NCBI GenBank assembly: GCA_017622815.1
Contig: JAGAQH010000037.1
Coordinates: forward strand, 22,743-86,742
DNA length: 64,000 nt
Source of the DNA: Bacteroidaceae bacterium
Lineage (GTDB): Bacteria; Bacteroidota; Bacteroidia; Bacteroidales; Bacteroidaceae
Direction: 5' to 3'
Part shown: positions 48,059 through 56,927 of the stretch, one piece after another
Layout: each line of letters begins with the position of its first letter
Numbering within the stretch: position 1 is the first letter of the stretch
Notes under the pieces: generated by a model
Databases searched by the model: none
Told to the model about the DNA's origin: nothing
What the model saw: the letters and a program-made list of their open reading frames with translations, nothing else
Position numbers and translations under genes: made by a program

Positions 48059-49399
48059 TCACTCTGCTGCACTGAGCAGTATCTCGCTAAGTGAAGGATG
48101 CGCATGGATGGAGTCGGCCAGGGTGTGCAGGGTGGCGCCTGACTTCATCAGTGCGGCGGCCTCGTGGATGAGGTCGGCGGCATGCTCGCCCAGGATGTGG
48201 CAACCTATTATCTTGCCATCGGCATCGGTGAGGAACTTTACCAAACCCTCGTCGGAACCCATTGCCAGAGCCTTGCCGTTGGCACGGTAGAAAGCCTTGC
48301 GGGTGGAGTAGGGAATACCCTGTGCCTCGGCAGCCTCTTCGGAAAGTCCCACGGTGGCCACCTCGGGAGTGGTGAACACGGCGGCAGGGATGATGCCGAA
48401 GTCGATGCTGTCCTCCTTGCCAAGGATATGGTTCAAGGCACGGTAGGACTGGAATGTGGCGGCGTGTGCCAGTTGGCAAAGGCCGTTGATGTCGCCCACA
48501 GCATAGATGTGGGGCAGGGAGGTTTGCATGTTCTCGTTCACCGTGATGCCCTTGGGGGTGTAGGCTATGCCGATGTCGTCCAGATTGAGCGAAGAGAGGT
48601 TGGCGCCACGTCCCACGGCCATGAGCACAAGGTCGCAGACTTCCTGCTTCGTTGCCTCTTTCTCAATATATTCCACCACCTTGCCATCTGCTTCGGTGCG
48701 GATGGCACTGACGGCACAACCGGTCTTGAAGTTGATGCCCTGCTTCTTCAGTGACGTGCGCAGACGCTTGGCAATGTCGCGGTCGAAGGCAGGCAGAATC
48801 TCTTTGCAGTATTCCACTACCGTAACCTTACTGCCGAAGGCATTGAAGATGCTGGCAAACTCCAAGCCTATCACACCGCCGCCTATGATGCACAGGCGTT
48901 GGGGCACTTGGGTGAGGTTGAGCATCTCGGTGGATGTCACCACTCCCTCGCCGTGTGCTCCTTCGATGGGAAGGAACTTGGTCACCGAACCAGTGGCAAT
49001 GATGATGTTGGGGGCAGAGTATTCCTCCTCGCCCACACGGATGGTGTGCTCGTCAACAAACTGTGCCTTGCCCTGCACGAAGGTGATGCCGGGAGTTTTC
49101 ATCAGTGTGGCGATGCCACTGGCCAACTGCTCCACGATGCCATCCTTGCGTGCTATGGCCTTGGAGAGGTCGAATTGCACATCTCCTGTCTCTATCCCGA
49201 AGGTATTGCTCTCCTTGAGTTCCTGTAGCAGGGATGCATTCTTGCAGAGGCATTTTGTGGGGATACAACCCTCGTTGAGGCAAGTGCCGCCCACCTTTCT
49301 GGCCTCGACCACGAGGACCTGCAAACCTGCCTTGGCGGCTTTGACGCCGACCTCGTAACCTCCGGGGCCGGCGCCTATGATGATGAGTTGATGTGTCAT
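48059..49399 (-). CDS. lpdA: Dihydrolipoyl dehydrogenase
   Basis: 446 residues. FAD site IIIGAGPGGYEVG (about 6-18), redox-active disulfide Cys40/Cys45 in GGTCLNEGCIPTK, NAD site IIGGGVIGLEFASIFNAFG, AVGDINGLCQLAHAA, and the C-terminal His/Glu pair in HAHPSLSEIL. It is the L protein of the glycine cleavage system and probably also serves other 2-oxoacid dehydrogenases. Last gene of the gcv cluster, separated from gcvPB by a REP-like pair. Confidence 0.96.
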   Translation of the reverse strand: MTHQLIIIGAGPGGYEVGVKAAKAGLQVLVVEARKVGGTCLNEGCIPTKCLCKNASLLQELKESNTFGIETGDVQFDLSKAIARKDGIVEQLASGIATLMKTPGITFVQGKAQFVDEHTIRVGEEEYSAPNIIIATGSVTKFLPIEGAHGEGVVTSTEMLNLTQVPQRLCIIGGGVIGLEFASIFNAFGSKVTVVEYCKEILPAFDRDIAKRLRTSLKKQGINFKTGCAVSAIRTEADGKVVEYIEKEATKQEVCDLVLMAVGRGANLSSLNLDDIGIAYTPKGITVNENMQTSLPHIYAVGDINGLCQLAHAATFQSYRALNHILGKEDSIDFGIIPAAVFTTPEVATVGLSEEAAEAQGIPYSTRKAFYRANGKALAMGSDEGLVKFLTDADGKIIGCHILGEHAADLIHEAAALMKSGATLHTLADSIHAHPSLSEILLSAAE

Positions 49400-49418
49400 A
49401 GCTTTTTAGAACGGAAGG

Positions 49419-49524
49419 GACCCTCCCCCTTACCCCTCCACAAGGGAGGGGAGTGTTTACTATCGGCTGTTGATATTACGGTACATTATACTCCCCTCCC
49501 TTGTGGAGGGGGTGGGGGAGGGTC
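49419..49524. repeat. Paired REP-like element between gcvPB and lpdA
   Basis: GACCCTCCCCCTTACCCCTC.. (49419-49454) and ACTCCCCTCCC..GGGAGGGTC (49490-49524) are inverted copies with about 35 bp between. Each arm also contains a CCCTCCACAAGGGAGGG hairpin. Confidence 0.9.
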
Positions 49525-49533
49525 TGTTCTTTA

Positions 49534-51015
49534 TTATAGCATCTTGTAGGTAAACTTCGGTTCCTTTACCGCCTTCACATCGTCCAGACGGCGGACGGGA
49601 GTGTGGTGCGGGGCAGTCTTCAGGAGTTCGCGCTGGTCGCGAGCCTCGAGGGCTATCTTCTTCATCACATCAATGAACTCGTCCAGGGTCTTCTTGCTCT
49701 CTGTCTCGGTAGGCTCTATCATCATGGCCTCGTGGAAAAGCAGGGGGAAGTAGATGGTGGGTGCATGATAGCCATAGTCGAGCAGGCGCTTTGCCACATC
49801 CAGAGTGGTTACATGCCCAGGATCGTGATGGTCGCCACCGTATTCCTCGCGCAAGCCGTCGAAGACAAACTCGTGCTTGCACAGCACATCGATGGGCAAC
49901 TTGTAGTATTCCTTCAGGTGCTCCTTGATGTAGTTGGCATTCAGCACAGAGAGTTTGCCAGCCATGGGGATGTACTCCTTGCCCAAAGAGAGCAGGTAGG
50001 CATAGGCACGGATGACAATGCCGAAGTTGCCCAGGAAGGCAGAAACGCTACCCAGCGACTCGGGGTTGTTTACCAAGGTGAAGTAGCCGTCCTCCTGACG
50101 CTTTACCTGCGGATTGGGCAGGTATTCCTCCAACCCCTTTCTTACTCCAACAGGACCGCTGCCAGGGCCACCACCGCCGTGTGGTGTGGAGAATGTCTTG
50201 TGCAGATTGATGTGCATAACATCGAAGCCCATGTCGCCAGGGCGGCATACGCCCAGCATGGGGTTCAGGTTGGCGCCGTCGTAGTACATCAGGCCGCCGC
50301 ACTCGTGCACCAGGCGTGCTATCTCAGGAATCTTTGTTTCGAAGATACCCAAGGTGTTGGGGTTGGTCATCATCATGCCGGCAATGTCGTCGCCCAGCAG
50401 AGGTTTGAGGTCCTCCACGTCCACGGTTCCGTCCGGCGTGCTCTTCACCTCCACTATCTGCAGCCCGCATACGGCGGCGGATGCAGGGTTGGTACCATGT
50501 GCTGAATCGGGCACGATAATCTTGGTACGCTTCAGGTCGCCACGCTTTTCGTGGTAGGTGCGTATCACCATCAGGCCTGTCAGCTCGCCATGGGCACCGG
50601 CAAAGGGATTCAGTGTGAATTCGTGCAGACCGGCTATCTCGGAGAGCGATTTCTGTACGTTATAATATAGTTCCAGTGCACCCTGTGCGGTGTATTCCGG
50701 CTGATGTGGATGCAAGGTGGTGAAACCAGGCAGGGAAGCCATCTCCTCGTTTATCTTGGGGTTGTACTTCATGGTGCAACTGCCCAAGGGATAGAAACCA
50801 GTGTCCACGCCGAAGTTGTTGTTGGACATGTTGGTATAGTGGCGCACGGCGGTAAGTTCGTCCACCTCTGGCAATATTGTCTCACCCTCGCGGAGAAGGT
50901 TTGCAGGCAGGTCCTCCAATGTGTGACCGCTCCATTGGTTCTCAGGCAGAGAATAACCAATACATCCGGGGGTGGAAAGTTCGAATATGAGTTTTCCGTA
51001 ATATGTGTTGTTCAT
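49534..51015 (-). CDS. gcvPB: Glycine dehydrogenase (decarboxylating) subunit 2
   Basis: 493 residues. Fold type I PLP enzyme with the Schiff-base Lys in NLHKTFSTPHGGGGPGSGP (about 266-285), TNMSNNNFGVDTGFYPLGSCTMKYNP near the N-terminus and DSAHGTNPASAA. It is the beta half of the split P protein; together with GcvPA it decarboxylates glycine and passes aminomethyl to GcvH. 33 bp after gcvPA. Confidence 0.97.
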   Translation of the reverse strand: MNNTYYGKLIFELSTPGCIGYSLPENQWSGHTLEDLPANLLREGETILPEVDELTAVRHYTNMSNNNFGVDTGFYPLGSCTMKYNPKINEEMASLPGFTTLHPHQPEYTAQGALELYYNVQKSLSEIAGLHEFTLNPFAGAHGELTGLMVIRTYHEKRGDLKRTKIIVPDSAHGTNPASAAVCGLQIVEVKSTPDGTVDVEDLKPLLGDDIAGMMMTNPNTLGIFETKIPEIARLVHECGGLMYYDGANLNPMLGVCRPGDMGFDVMHINLHKTFSTPHGGGGPGSGPVGVRKGLEEYLPNPQVKRQEDGYFTLVNNPESLGSVSAFLGNFGIVIRAYAYLLSLGKEYIPMAGKLSVLNANYIKEHLKEYYKLPIDVLCKHEFVFDGLREEYGGDHHDPGHVTTLDVAKRLLDYGYHAPTIYFPLLFHEAMMIEPTETESKKTLDEFIDVMKKIALEARDQRELLKTAPHHTPVRRLDDVKAVKEPKFTYKML

Positions 51016-51048
51016 AATGCTTTCGGATATGTCACTTATTGGTTAGTA

Positions 51049-52392
51049 CTATAGTCCTTGCTCTGCACAGAAGGCAGCAATGCTTTCCACCAGAGCCTCC
51101 ACCTCTTCAGGAGAGCGTTGCTCGGTGGCGGCAAAGATAATCTCATCTTCCTTTGCTTCTGCCTTCACGCCGGCAATGAAACCGTCTATGTAGGCATTGT
51201 CCTGCAAGGCGCTGATGTCCAGAGAGCATTTCAGAGTGAACTCGTTTAGGAAGGGCTTGCCGGGATATGCCTCGGAGAAGCAGGGTAGGGCAAGCAGACG
51301 CTTGTGCAACTCGTGTGCGGCGCCATAGGACTGCTCGTTGACCTCGCGCAAGCCCTTCTTACCCATCAGAGCAAGGTAGGAAGCGACATACAGGCACATG
51401 ATGCCCTGGGCGGTACAGATGTTGGAAGTGGCCTTCTCGCGACGGATATGCTGTTCGCGTGCCTGCATGGTAAGCACGAAGCAACGCTTGCCATCCATGT
51501 CGGTGGTGGCGCCTACCAGTCGTCCTGGCATCTTGCGCACCAAGGCATTGGTGGTGCAGAGATAACCTATGTAGGGGCCGCCATAACACATGGGAATGCC
51601 CAGGCTCTGTGCCTCGCCACAAGCGATGTCGGCACCCCACTGACCGGGAGATTTCAGCACACCCAGGGCAGATGCCATGGTGTTGATGGCCAGCAGAGCC
51701 TTGTGTGCATGGCACATGTCGGCAAGGCCGGTGAAGTCCTCAATGATGCCGTAGTAGTTGGGTTGGCACACCAGCACTCCTGCCACGTCATCGGCCTCGA
51801 GTAATGCCTGTATGGCACACATGTCTGTAACGCCATCCTTTGCGGGAACCTTAACCAGGTCCACGCCATGGAATTTGGCGTATGTCTCCACCACTCGCAT
51901 CACGGCAGGGTTGAATGTCTCGGAGATGAGCACACGGTTACGCTTCTTGGCGGATGCCACGCACATCATCATTGCCTCGGCGGTGGCGGTGGAACCGTCG
52001 TACATGGAAGCATTGGAGATATCCATGCCGGTCAGGTCAGCCATCATTGTCTGGTACTCGAAGATGTATTGCAATGTACCTTGTGAAATCTCTGCCTGAT
52101 AGGGAGTGTACGAAGTGGAGAACTCCGAGCGCGATGCTATGTAGGGCACCACACTGGGCGTGTAGTGGTCGTAGACACCGGCACCGGCAAAGGAGGTGAG
52201 TTGTTCGTTGGATTGCTCAAGAGAACCTATCACCCTTCTCACCTCTATTTCCGACATGGCAGAGGGCAGGGCAAGTTCCTTGTTGAACTTCAGTTCTTCA
52301 GGAACCTCGGAATATAGTTCCTCTAAAGAACTCACGCCAACAACCTTCAGCATCTCCTGAAGGTCATTGGCAGTATGGGGAAAGTATTTCAT
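51049..52392 (-). CDS. gcvPA: Glycine dehydrogenase (decarboxylating) subunit 1
   Basis: 447 residues. Opening YFPHTANDLQEMLKVVGVSSLEELYSEVP, then TSYTPYQAEISQGTLQYIFEYQTMMADLTGMDISNASMYDGSTATAEAM, typical of GcvPA. No PLP lysine is expected in this half. Pairs with GcvPB. The REP-like pair at 52418-52523 separates it from gcvH. Confidence 0.97.
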   Translation of the reverse strand: MKYFPHTANDLQEMLKVVGVSSLEELYSEVPEELKFNKELALPSAMSEIEVRRVIGSLEQSNEQLTSFAGAGVYDHYTPSVVPYIASRSEFSTSYTPYQAEISQGTLQYIFEYQTMMADLTGMDISNASMYDGSTATAEAMMMCVASAKKRNRVLISETFNPAVMRVVETYAKFHGVDLVKVPAKDGVTDMCAIQALLEADDVAGVLVCQPNYYGIIEDFTGLADMCHAHKALLAINTMASALGVLKSPGQWGADIACGEAQSLGIPMCYGGPYIGYLCTTNALVRKMPGRLVGATTDMDGKRCFVLTMQAREQHIRREKATSNICTAQGIMCLYVASYLALMGKKGLREVNEQSYGAAHELHKRLLALPCFSEAYPGKPFLNEFTLKCSLDISALQDNAYIDGFIAGVKAEAKEDEIIFAATEQRSPEEVEALVESIAAFCAEQGL

Positions 52393-52417
52393 AAGGGGAG
52401 AAAATTAGAAAAAGAAA

Positions 52418-52523
52418 GACCCTCCCCCTTACCCCTCCGCAAGGGAGGGGAGTATAATGTATTGTAATCACATCCGAAAGATGTATCTACTCCCCTCCCT
52501 TGCGGAGGGGTTGGGGGAGGGTC
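52418..52523. repeat. Paired REP-like element between gcvH and gcvPA
   Basis: GACCCTCCCCCTTACCCCTC.. and ..GGGGTTGGGGGAGGGTC are inverted arms about 36 bp apart; inner hairpin CCTCCGCAAGGGAGG. Same organisation as 49419-49524 but with GCAAG/CTTGC centres, so the two pairs co-vary within themselves. Confidence 0.9.
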
Positions 52524-52533
52524 TTCTTAGTAC

Positions 52534-52911
52534 TTACTTGCAACAGTTCTCGTAGTCAGCGGCGCTGAGCAGGTTGTCCACCTCGGAAGGGTCGGACAAC
52601 TTCACCTTCATGATCCATGTGCCGAAGGCATCCTGGTTGATGAGTTCGGGCTGGTCCTCAAGGTCGGCATTCACCTCCACAACCTCTCCACTGACGGGAG
52701 AAATGAGGTCGCTGGCTGCTTTCACGCTTTCCACGGCACCGAATTCTTCGCCTGCGGTAACTTCGTCGTCCACCTCGGGCATGTCCACGTACACCACGTT
52801 GCCCAACTGCTCCTGAGCATAATCGGTGATACCAACGTAACCGTACTCGCCTTCAATTCTCACATACTCGTGGCTCTCGCTATAGTAGAGGCCTTCAATT
52901 GTCTTTGCCAT
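52534..52911 (-). CDS. gcvH: Glycine cleavage system H protein
   Basis: 125 residues, a full-length H protein. Lipoylation site Lys64 in GAVESVKAASDLISPVSGEV. YSESHEYVRIEGEYGYVGITDYAQEQLGNVVYVDMP and INQDAFGTWIMKVKLSD match the family. It carries the aminomethyl group between P, T and L proteins. The lipoate ligase gene in the same locus probably modifies it. Confidence 0.98.
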   Translation of the reverse strand: MAKTIEGLYYSESHEYVRIEGEYGYVGITDYAQEQLGNVVYVDMPEVDDEVTAGEEFGAVESVKAASDLISPVSGEVVEVNADLEDQPELINQDAFGTWIMKVKLSDPSEVDNLLSAADYENCCK

Positions 52912-52927
52912 AATTAGATTAGGTTAA

Positions 52928-53208
52928 GGCCCTCCCCCTTGCCCCTCCACAAGGGAGGGGAGTATAATGTATAGGGATTGGGCAAGTTTATGATTTGTTT
53001 ATTAATTTTGTGTTGTTATTGTTTCACTTCTTTGATTGCGTCCCCCGTTCCTCGTTCAATTACCATCTTGCTTTCGTCATCATTCGGTAGTATCTACTCC
53101 CCTCCCTTGTGGCGAGCAAGGTCTTCAGAAGAAGCACCACATGTGCTTCTGTACCTTGTGAGGGGAGAACTTCCCAGTTCGACGCGAGGACTGGGTTGGG
53201 GGAGGGTC
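52928..53208. repeat. Interrupted REP-like pair between gcvT and gcvH
   Basis: Left arm 52928-52964 (GGCCCTCCCCCTTGCCCCTC..). Right arm begins at 53096 (ACTCCCCTCCCTTGTGG), is broken at 53112, and resumes at about 53191 (GGGTTGGGGGAGGGTC to 53208). The 53113-53190 insert contains an inverted repeat (CAAGGTcttCAGAAG at 53117 with CTTCTGTACCTTG ending at 53158). The 131 bp between the arms have no gene. Confidence 0.8.
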
Positions 53209-53216
53209 TTTTTTTT

Positions 53217-54305
53217 CTACTTCTTATAATTCTTCTCGTAGAAGCGCTTCTTGCATACGGTACCTTCCTGCAACTTGCGGTGTATGCGCACCTGCACCGG
53301 GGTGTCGAGTTTGGCATATTCAATGTCCACCATGGCCATGCACACGCTCTTGCCGGTAGAGATGGAGTTGTAGCCCGTGGTGACGGTTCCCACCACCTTG
53401 TCGTCCACCACCACATCGTAGCCATGACGGGGGATGGCACGACCAGCCAGTTCTATGCCCACAATCTTGCGGGTCAGTCCTTCTGCCTTCTGCTTGGCAA
53501 GGGCTTCCTTGCCGATGAAGTTCTCCTTGTCGAGCTTCACGAACATGCCCAGTCCTGCTTCCAGAGGAGTGATGTCGTCCGTCAGTTCGTCGCCATAGAG
53601 GGGCAGGCCAACCTCAAACCTCAGCGTGTCGCGGCAACCGAGGCCACAGGGCTTCACGCCATGGGCAATGAGTTTGTCCCATGCACCTTGTATGTAGGCA
53701 TGACTTCCGTACACCTCAAAACCATCCTCGCCCGTATAGCCTGTACGGCTAACTATGAGGGTCTCGCCCTCCGTGTCAACGGTCTTGAAGGTATAGAATG
53801 CAAGATCCTCGCAAGCCAGGCCCAGGCACTCGGCCATCACCTTCTCCGATTCGGGGCCCTGCAGGGCTATCTGTCCGTAGGTGTCGCTCTGGTTCTCGGT
53901 AACTACGTCGAAGGCCTTTGCCTGAGCCTCTATCCAGGCATAGTCCTTGTCTATGTTGGCGGCGTTGATGACGAGGAAGAACTTGTCATCTGCCATCTTG
54001 TAGACAAGCAGGTCGTCCACGGTGCCACCGTTCTCATGCAACATCATACCATAATATATCTTTCCCACGGGAGCACCGGCAATGTCGTTGGTGAAGATGT
54101 ACTGCACGAACTTCTCCGCCTCAGGGCCGCTCACCAGCACCTCGCCCATGTGGCTCACGTCGAACACACCGCTTGCCTTGCGCACGGCATTGTGCTCGTC
54201 CACGATGTCGGTGTACTGGATGGGCATCTCAAATCCCCCGAAGGGCACCATCTTGGCGTTCAGTTCCAAGTGTTTGTCGTAAAGACATGTTCTTTTATCA
54301 GCCAT
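53217..54305 (-). CDS. gcvT: Aminomethyltransferase (glycine cleavage T protein)
   Basis: 362 residues from the ATG at 54305. CLYDKHLELNAKMVPFGGFEMPIQY, GVFDVSHMGEVLVSG, YGMMLHENGGTVDDLLVYKM (folate-site Asp in DD), SRTGYTGEDGFEVY and a C-terminal barrel (GKEALAKQKAEG..). It releases ammonia and makes methylene-THF. The frame extends to 54527 but that part is the repeat array and the lplA 3' end. The start lies within a 22-bp repeat unit. Confidence 0.97.
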   Translation of the reverse strand: MADKRTCLYDKHLELNAKMVPFGGFEMPIQYTDIVDEHNAVRKASGVFDVSHMGEVLVSGPEAEKFVQYIFTNDIAGAPVGKIYYGMMLHENGGTVDDLLVYKMADDKFFLVINAANIDKDYAWIEAQAKAFDVVTENQSDTYGQIALQGPESEKVMAECLGLACEDLAFYTFKTVDTEGETLIVSRTGYTGEDGFEVYGSHAYIQGAWDKLIAHGVKPCGLGCRDTLRFEVGLPLYGDELTDDITPLEAGLGMFVKLDKENFIGKEALAKQKAEGLTRKIVGIELAGRAIPRHGYDVVVDDKVVGTVTTGYNSISTGKSVCMAMVDIEYAKLDTPVQVRIHRKLQEGTVCKKRFYEKNYKK

Positions 54306-54415
54306 AGTATTGTTTAGGTTTAATGAATGTATTGTCTCGGGTTTAAGAATATATTGTCTGACCTTTGTCAATGTATTGTCAGGGACGAAGGAATATGTTG
54401 TGTCTCGTTGCCTGA
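54304..54415. repeat. Tandem array, 22-bp period, five units across the lplA end and gcvT start
   Basis: AATGTATTGTC / AATATATTGTC at 54326, 54348, 54370 and 54392, with ATAGTATTGTT at 54304: exact 22-bp steps. The array encodes the last residues of LplA and covers the gcvT ATG, so it overlaps coding DNA at both ends. Confidence 0.85.
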
Positions 54416-55432
54416 AAACATTGTTCCTATCAGCGAGCAGAGTTCTGCCGTCTCCAATCCTCTGACGGCTCTGTTGGGGGAATGTTCTGTGGCATGCTTC
54501 GTCAGGTTTTCTTTTGTGAACGTGCACCCGACAAAGGCATTGCTGAACAAGGCATGGGCATCGCCCAGTTCGAAGTAGTCACCGCTAAGTGCAACGGACA
54601 CCACCATGCCGTCCTTCACCTCGAACTCCATTGCTATTGTGCCGCATCCCTCTATCCTTGCCTGGCACCGGTGGGGTACTCCTGCCTTCCTTGCCTTGCC
54701 CCAGAGGAACGTGGGTGCATAGTATCCGCTCTCTATCTCTCGGATACGGCTGATGTCCTCTTCCGTAAGCGATATGCTCCCCTTGCAGAGATGCTCACTT
54801 ATGCTCTGGCGCAACTCCCTCACACCCGTGCTCTCGGGTAGGGCGTCCTTGAGCAGGGCAATGCGGCTTTCCACGCTCTTCACGCCCTTGGACAGGAGTT
54901 TGGCGCGTTCGGGAGTCAGTGCGCCTTGCATCCTCCTTGCGTCCGTGTCGTAGAGCATGGTGCCGTGCACGATATTGCGCCTGGCCATGTGGTAGAAGGC
55001 GTTTCCGCAAATCTTGCCTCCACCCTTCATGCAGATGTCGTTTCGTCCGGATACCTCTACCTCGGCGCCAAGTCCCTTGAGGCACCCGGCCATGTTTTTG
55101 GCATACTCGCCGAACAGCTCCTCCACCGCACCTTCCCGTGTCACGAGGCTTGTCATTATGTTCCCATGGTCGGCAAAGATGCTTCCTCCGCCGCTCTTTC
55201 TCCTGATTATGTCAATGCCCTCCGCCTTGCAGAAAGCCAGGTCTATCTCCGCCTCGGCATCCTGGTTCCTTCCCATCACCACGGTGGGCGCCAGTTGCCA
55301 TGTAAACAGATAACTGCCCTCCGGCAGGTGTGATGCTATGTACTCTTCCACGGCCAGATAGAATGCCGCCCTTTCTCCCTCGTACTCCGAGGGCAGGACG
55401 ACATGTGTGGCTGGGAAGATGTGTTCAGGCAT
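54368..55432 (-). CDS. lplA: Lipoate--protein ligase
   Basis: 354 residues from ATG 55432 (an upstream TTG at 55459 is less likely). Biotin/lipoate ligase fold: TWQLAPTVVMGRNQDAEAEIDLA, IIRRKSGGGSIFADHGN, GRNDICMKGGGKICGNAFY (catalytic Lys in GGGKICGNA), and the C-terminal lid domain. It attaches free lipoate to acceptor lysines; GcvH in the same locus is the clear partner. First gene of the gcv cluster, with its own promoter. Its last codons fall in the 22-bp array. Confidence 0.95.
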   Translation of the reverse strand: MPEHIFPATHVVLPSEYEGERAAFYLAVEEYIASHLPEGSYLFTWQLAPTVVMGRNQDAEAEIDLAFCKAEGIDIIRRKSGGGSIFADHGNIMTSLVTREGAVEELFGEYAKNMAGCLKGLGAEVEVSGRNDICMKGGGKICGNAFYHMARRNIVHGTMLYDTDARRMQGALTPERAKLLSKGVKSVESRIALLKDALPESTGVRELRQSISEHLCKGSISLTEEDISRIREIESGYYAPTFLWGKARKAGVPHRCQARIEGCGTIAMEFEVKDGMVVSVALSGDYFELGDAHALFSNAFVGCTFTKENLTKHATEHSPNRAVRGLETAELCSLIGTMFSGNETQHIPSSLTIH

Positions 55433-55510
55433 GGTGTGAGTGTTGTTGTGTGTGGTCAAGTGTCAGGGTTTATGCCCTATTCTTGGCACGTTTTCTCGCT
55501 TTTTGTGCAT

Positions 55511-55518
55511 CAAATTTA
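55511..55518 (-). promoter_or_regulatory. -7 promoter box of the lplA-gcv cluster
   Basis: CAAATTTA reads TAAATTTG on the minus strand, matching TAnnTTTG. No similar box is seen between the later gcv genes. No glycine riboswitch-like structure was recognised in 55433-55500. Confidence 0.5.
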
Positions 55519-55654
55519 CAGAATCGTCTCCAATCGGGCAAATAATCGGTCTTTATTTTTGTTAAAACACTGTTATAAGAAGGTGATTGAAGAGGGAAGG
55601 GGTGTCGTATTACTACATTATCTTCTTTATACGTTATATTAATATGTGTCAGAC

Positions 55655-55685
55655 TTGTTCGTTAGCGAAAATCAGTGTATCTTTG
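55655..55685 (+). promoter_or_regulatory. Promoter of the 55718 gene
   Basis: TATCTTTG at 55678-55685 with TTG at 55655-55657 twenty bases upstream, a good match to the Bacteroidetes consensus. Confidence 0.65.
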
Positions 55686-55717
55686 CATAGGACATTGAAT
55701 ATATTGTAGATAATACG

Positions 55718-56734
55718 ATGTGTGCAAAAGGAAGGAATAAGAAAACAAAGGTCAGCGCTGAAAAGAACCATGGCTCAGAAACTCTCTTTCCTGAAGAAGA
55801 GGTAGAGAGAAAGGAAAAAGAGGATGACGATAGTCATCTCATTATGCAGAAAGGTGGTAGTGTGGATGTTTTGTTGGCATCAATATCTTCATCTCTTTTT
55901 CAGAGGCTCGCATCATATTTTCTCATGTTGGTATTCGGGTCGGCCTTTTTTATCATGTCGTATGAACACTTTCATGGAAAAGAAATAGAACTTCCTGTCT
56001 TTTGGGGTATGACGGCAATGGCAGTCTTTTGTTTGACTTGGTTCTATTGTTGCCTTACTGGTTCTACTAAAGTATATAGTGATAGGATTACCTTCAGGGG
56101 ATATCGCTACTTGTTCTTTCCTTGTAAAGGAACGATTTCATTAAATGATATAGAGTCTGTCTGCTTGTTCTGGAGTAAGAGTAAGGGTGGGCGTGTCTAC
56201 GAAATCGAGACAACTGTAGTAGAAAGTAGCGGAAAGAAGATTGAATGGAAAATTCCTACTTCTGATGTAGGTGGTATGTATGATACTATTGTAAGGGCAA
56301 TGTTGGCTTCTACTACGATGTATCAAAGGCAGAACGCACCGTCGGCAGAAAGGAAATTCATTCTGCAAAGGGTGTCTGACCAATATGCTTCTGTCGTATT
56401 TCACAAGCAGGATGAAACGACTATTCCATTTACTCAATGGCCGAAGGCAGAGCCATTCTCCATGAAACTTGGGGAGGTCTTATGTGCCATGAATCAGGAC
56501 AACAACGAGGCTTACTTTTTTAAAATGCTGGACTTGTCAAACGTATGTTCTCTGGTTAACAAGCATTTTCCTGAGAGCGTCCGTATGGGGCAGGCCGGTG
56601 GTCCTCCCATTTTTACGAAGGGAGAAGCAAACCGGATAGTCAAGGAAGAAAAGGAATCGGAAATTCGAGGTTGGCTATATTTCGGTGCCTTAGTGCTCCT
56701 GCTCCTTTTTTTGATATCTGTTGTTACCTGCTAA
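55718..56734 (+). CDS. Membrane protein with PH-like domain
   Basis: 338 residues. Charged N-terminal region (KVSAEKNHGSETLFPEEEVERKEKEDDD), two membrane segments (about 67-86 and 97-116), a beta-rich centre (DRITFRGYRYLFFPCKGTISLNDIESVCLFW..GRVYEIETTVVES) like bacterial PH domains, and a C-terminal helix (LYFGALVLLLLFLISVVTC). Similar layout to the protein at 29744. AT-rich, so it may be accessory. Function unknown. Confidence 0.65.
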   Translation: MCAKGRNKKTKVSAEKNHGSETLFPEEEVERKEKEDDDSHLIMQKGGSVDVLLASISSSLFQRLASYFLMLVFGSAFFIMSYEHFHGKEIELPVFWGMTAMAVFCLTWFYCCLTGSTKVYSDRITFRGYRYLFFPCKGTISLNDIESVCLFWSKSKGGRVYEIETTVVESSGKKIEWKIPTSDVGGMYDTIVRAMLASTTMYQRQNAPSAERKFILQRVSDQYASVVFHKQDETTIPFTQWPKAEPFSMKLGEVLCAMNQDNNEAYFFKMLDLSNVCSLVNKHFPESVRMGQAGGPPIFTKGEANRIVKEEKESEIRGWLYFGALVLLLLFLISVVTC

Positions 56735-56833
56735 AATAAACGGAACAAAAGCCTCTACTTTCATAGGCAAGACTTCTTACGAGAAAGTGGGAGAGAACTG
56801 GTGGTACAACATGGTATGCATGAAATAATAAAG

Positions 56834-56861
56834 AACCAGGCATCTTCGAAGATGCCTGGTT
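56834..56861. terminator. Bidirectional terminator
   Basis: Perfect 28-bp palindrome with arms AACCAGGCATCTTC and its complement, followed by GATATTTAATAT. Before it, 56752-56816 reads INGTKASTFIGKTSYEKVGE then WWYNMVCMK and stops, possibly the end of a lost gene. Confidence 0.8.
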
Positions 56862-56927
56862 GATATTTAATATATGAATGTGCGTCTTGCAGGATGCGTC
56901 TCTGCACCCGTTCTTATCTTTCCTCTA

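Noticed and set aside
49419-49524. Treating the G/C-rich hairpins in the gcv cluster as ordinary terminators
   Set aside because: They occur as inverted pairs with conserved sequence at several sites and lie inside an operon; termination may occur but repeat-element identity explains them better.
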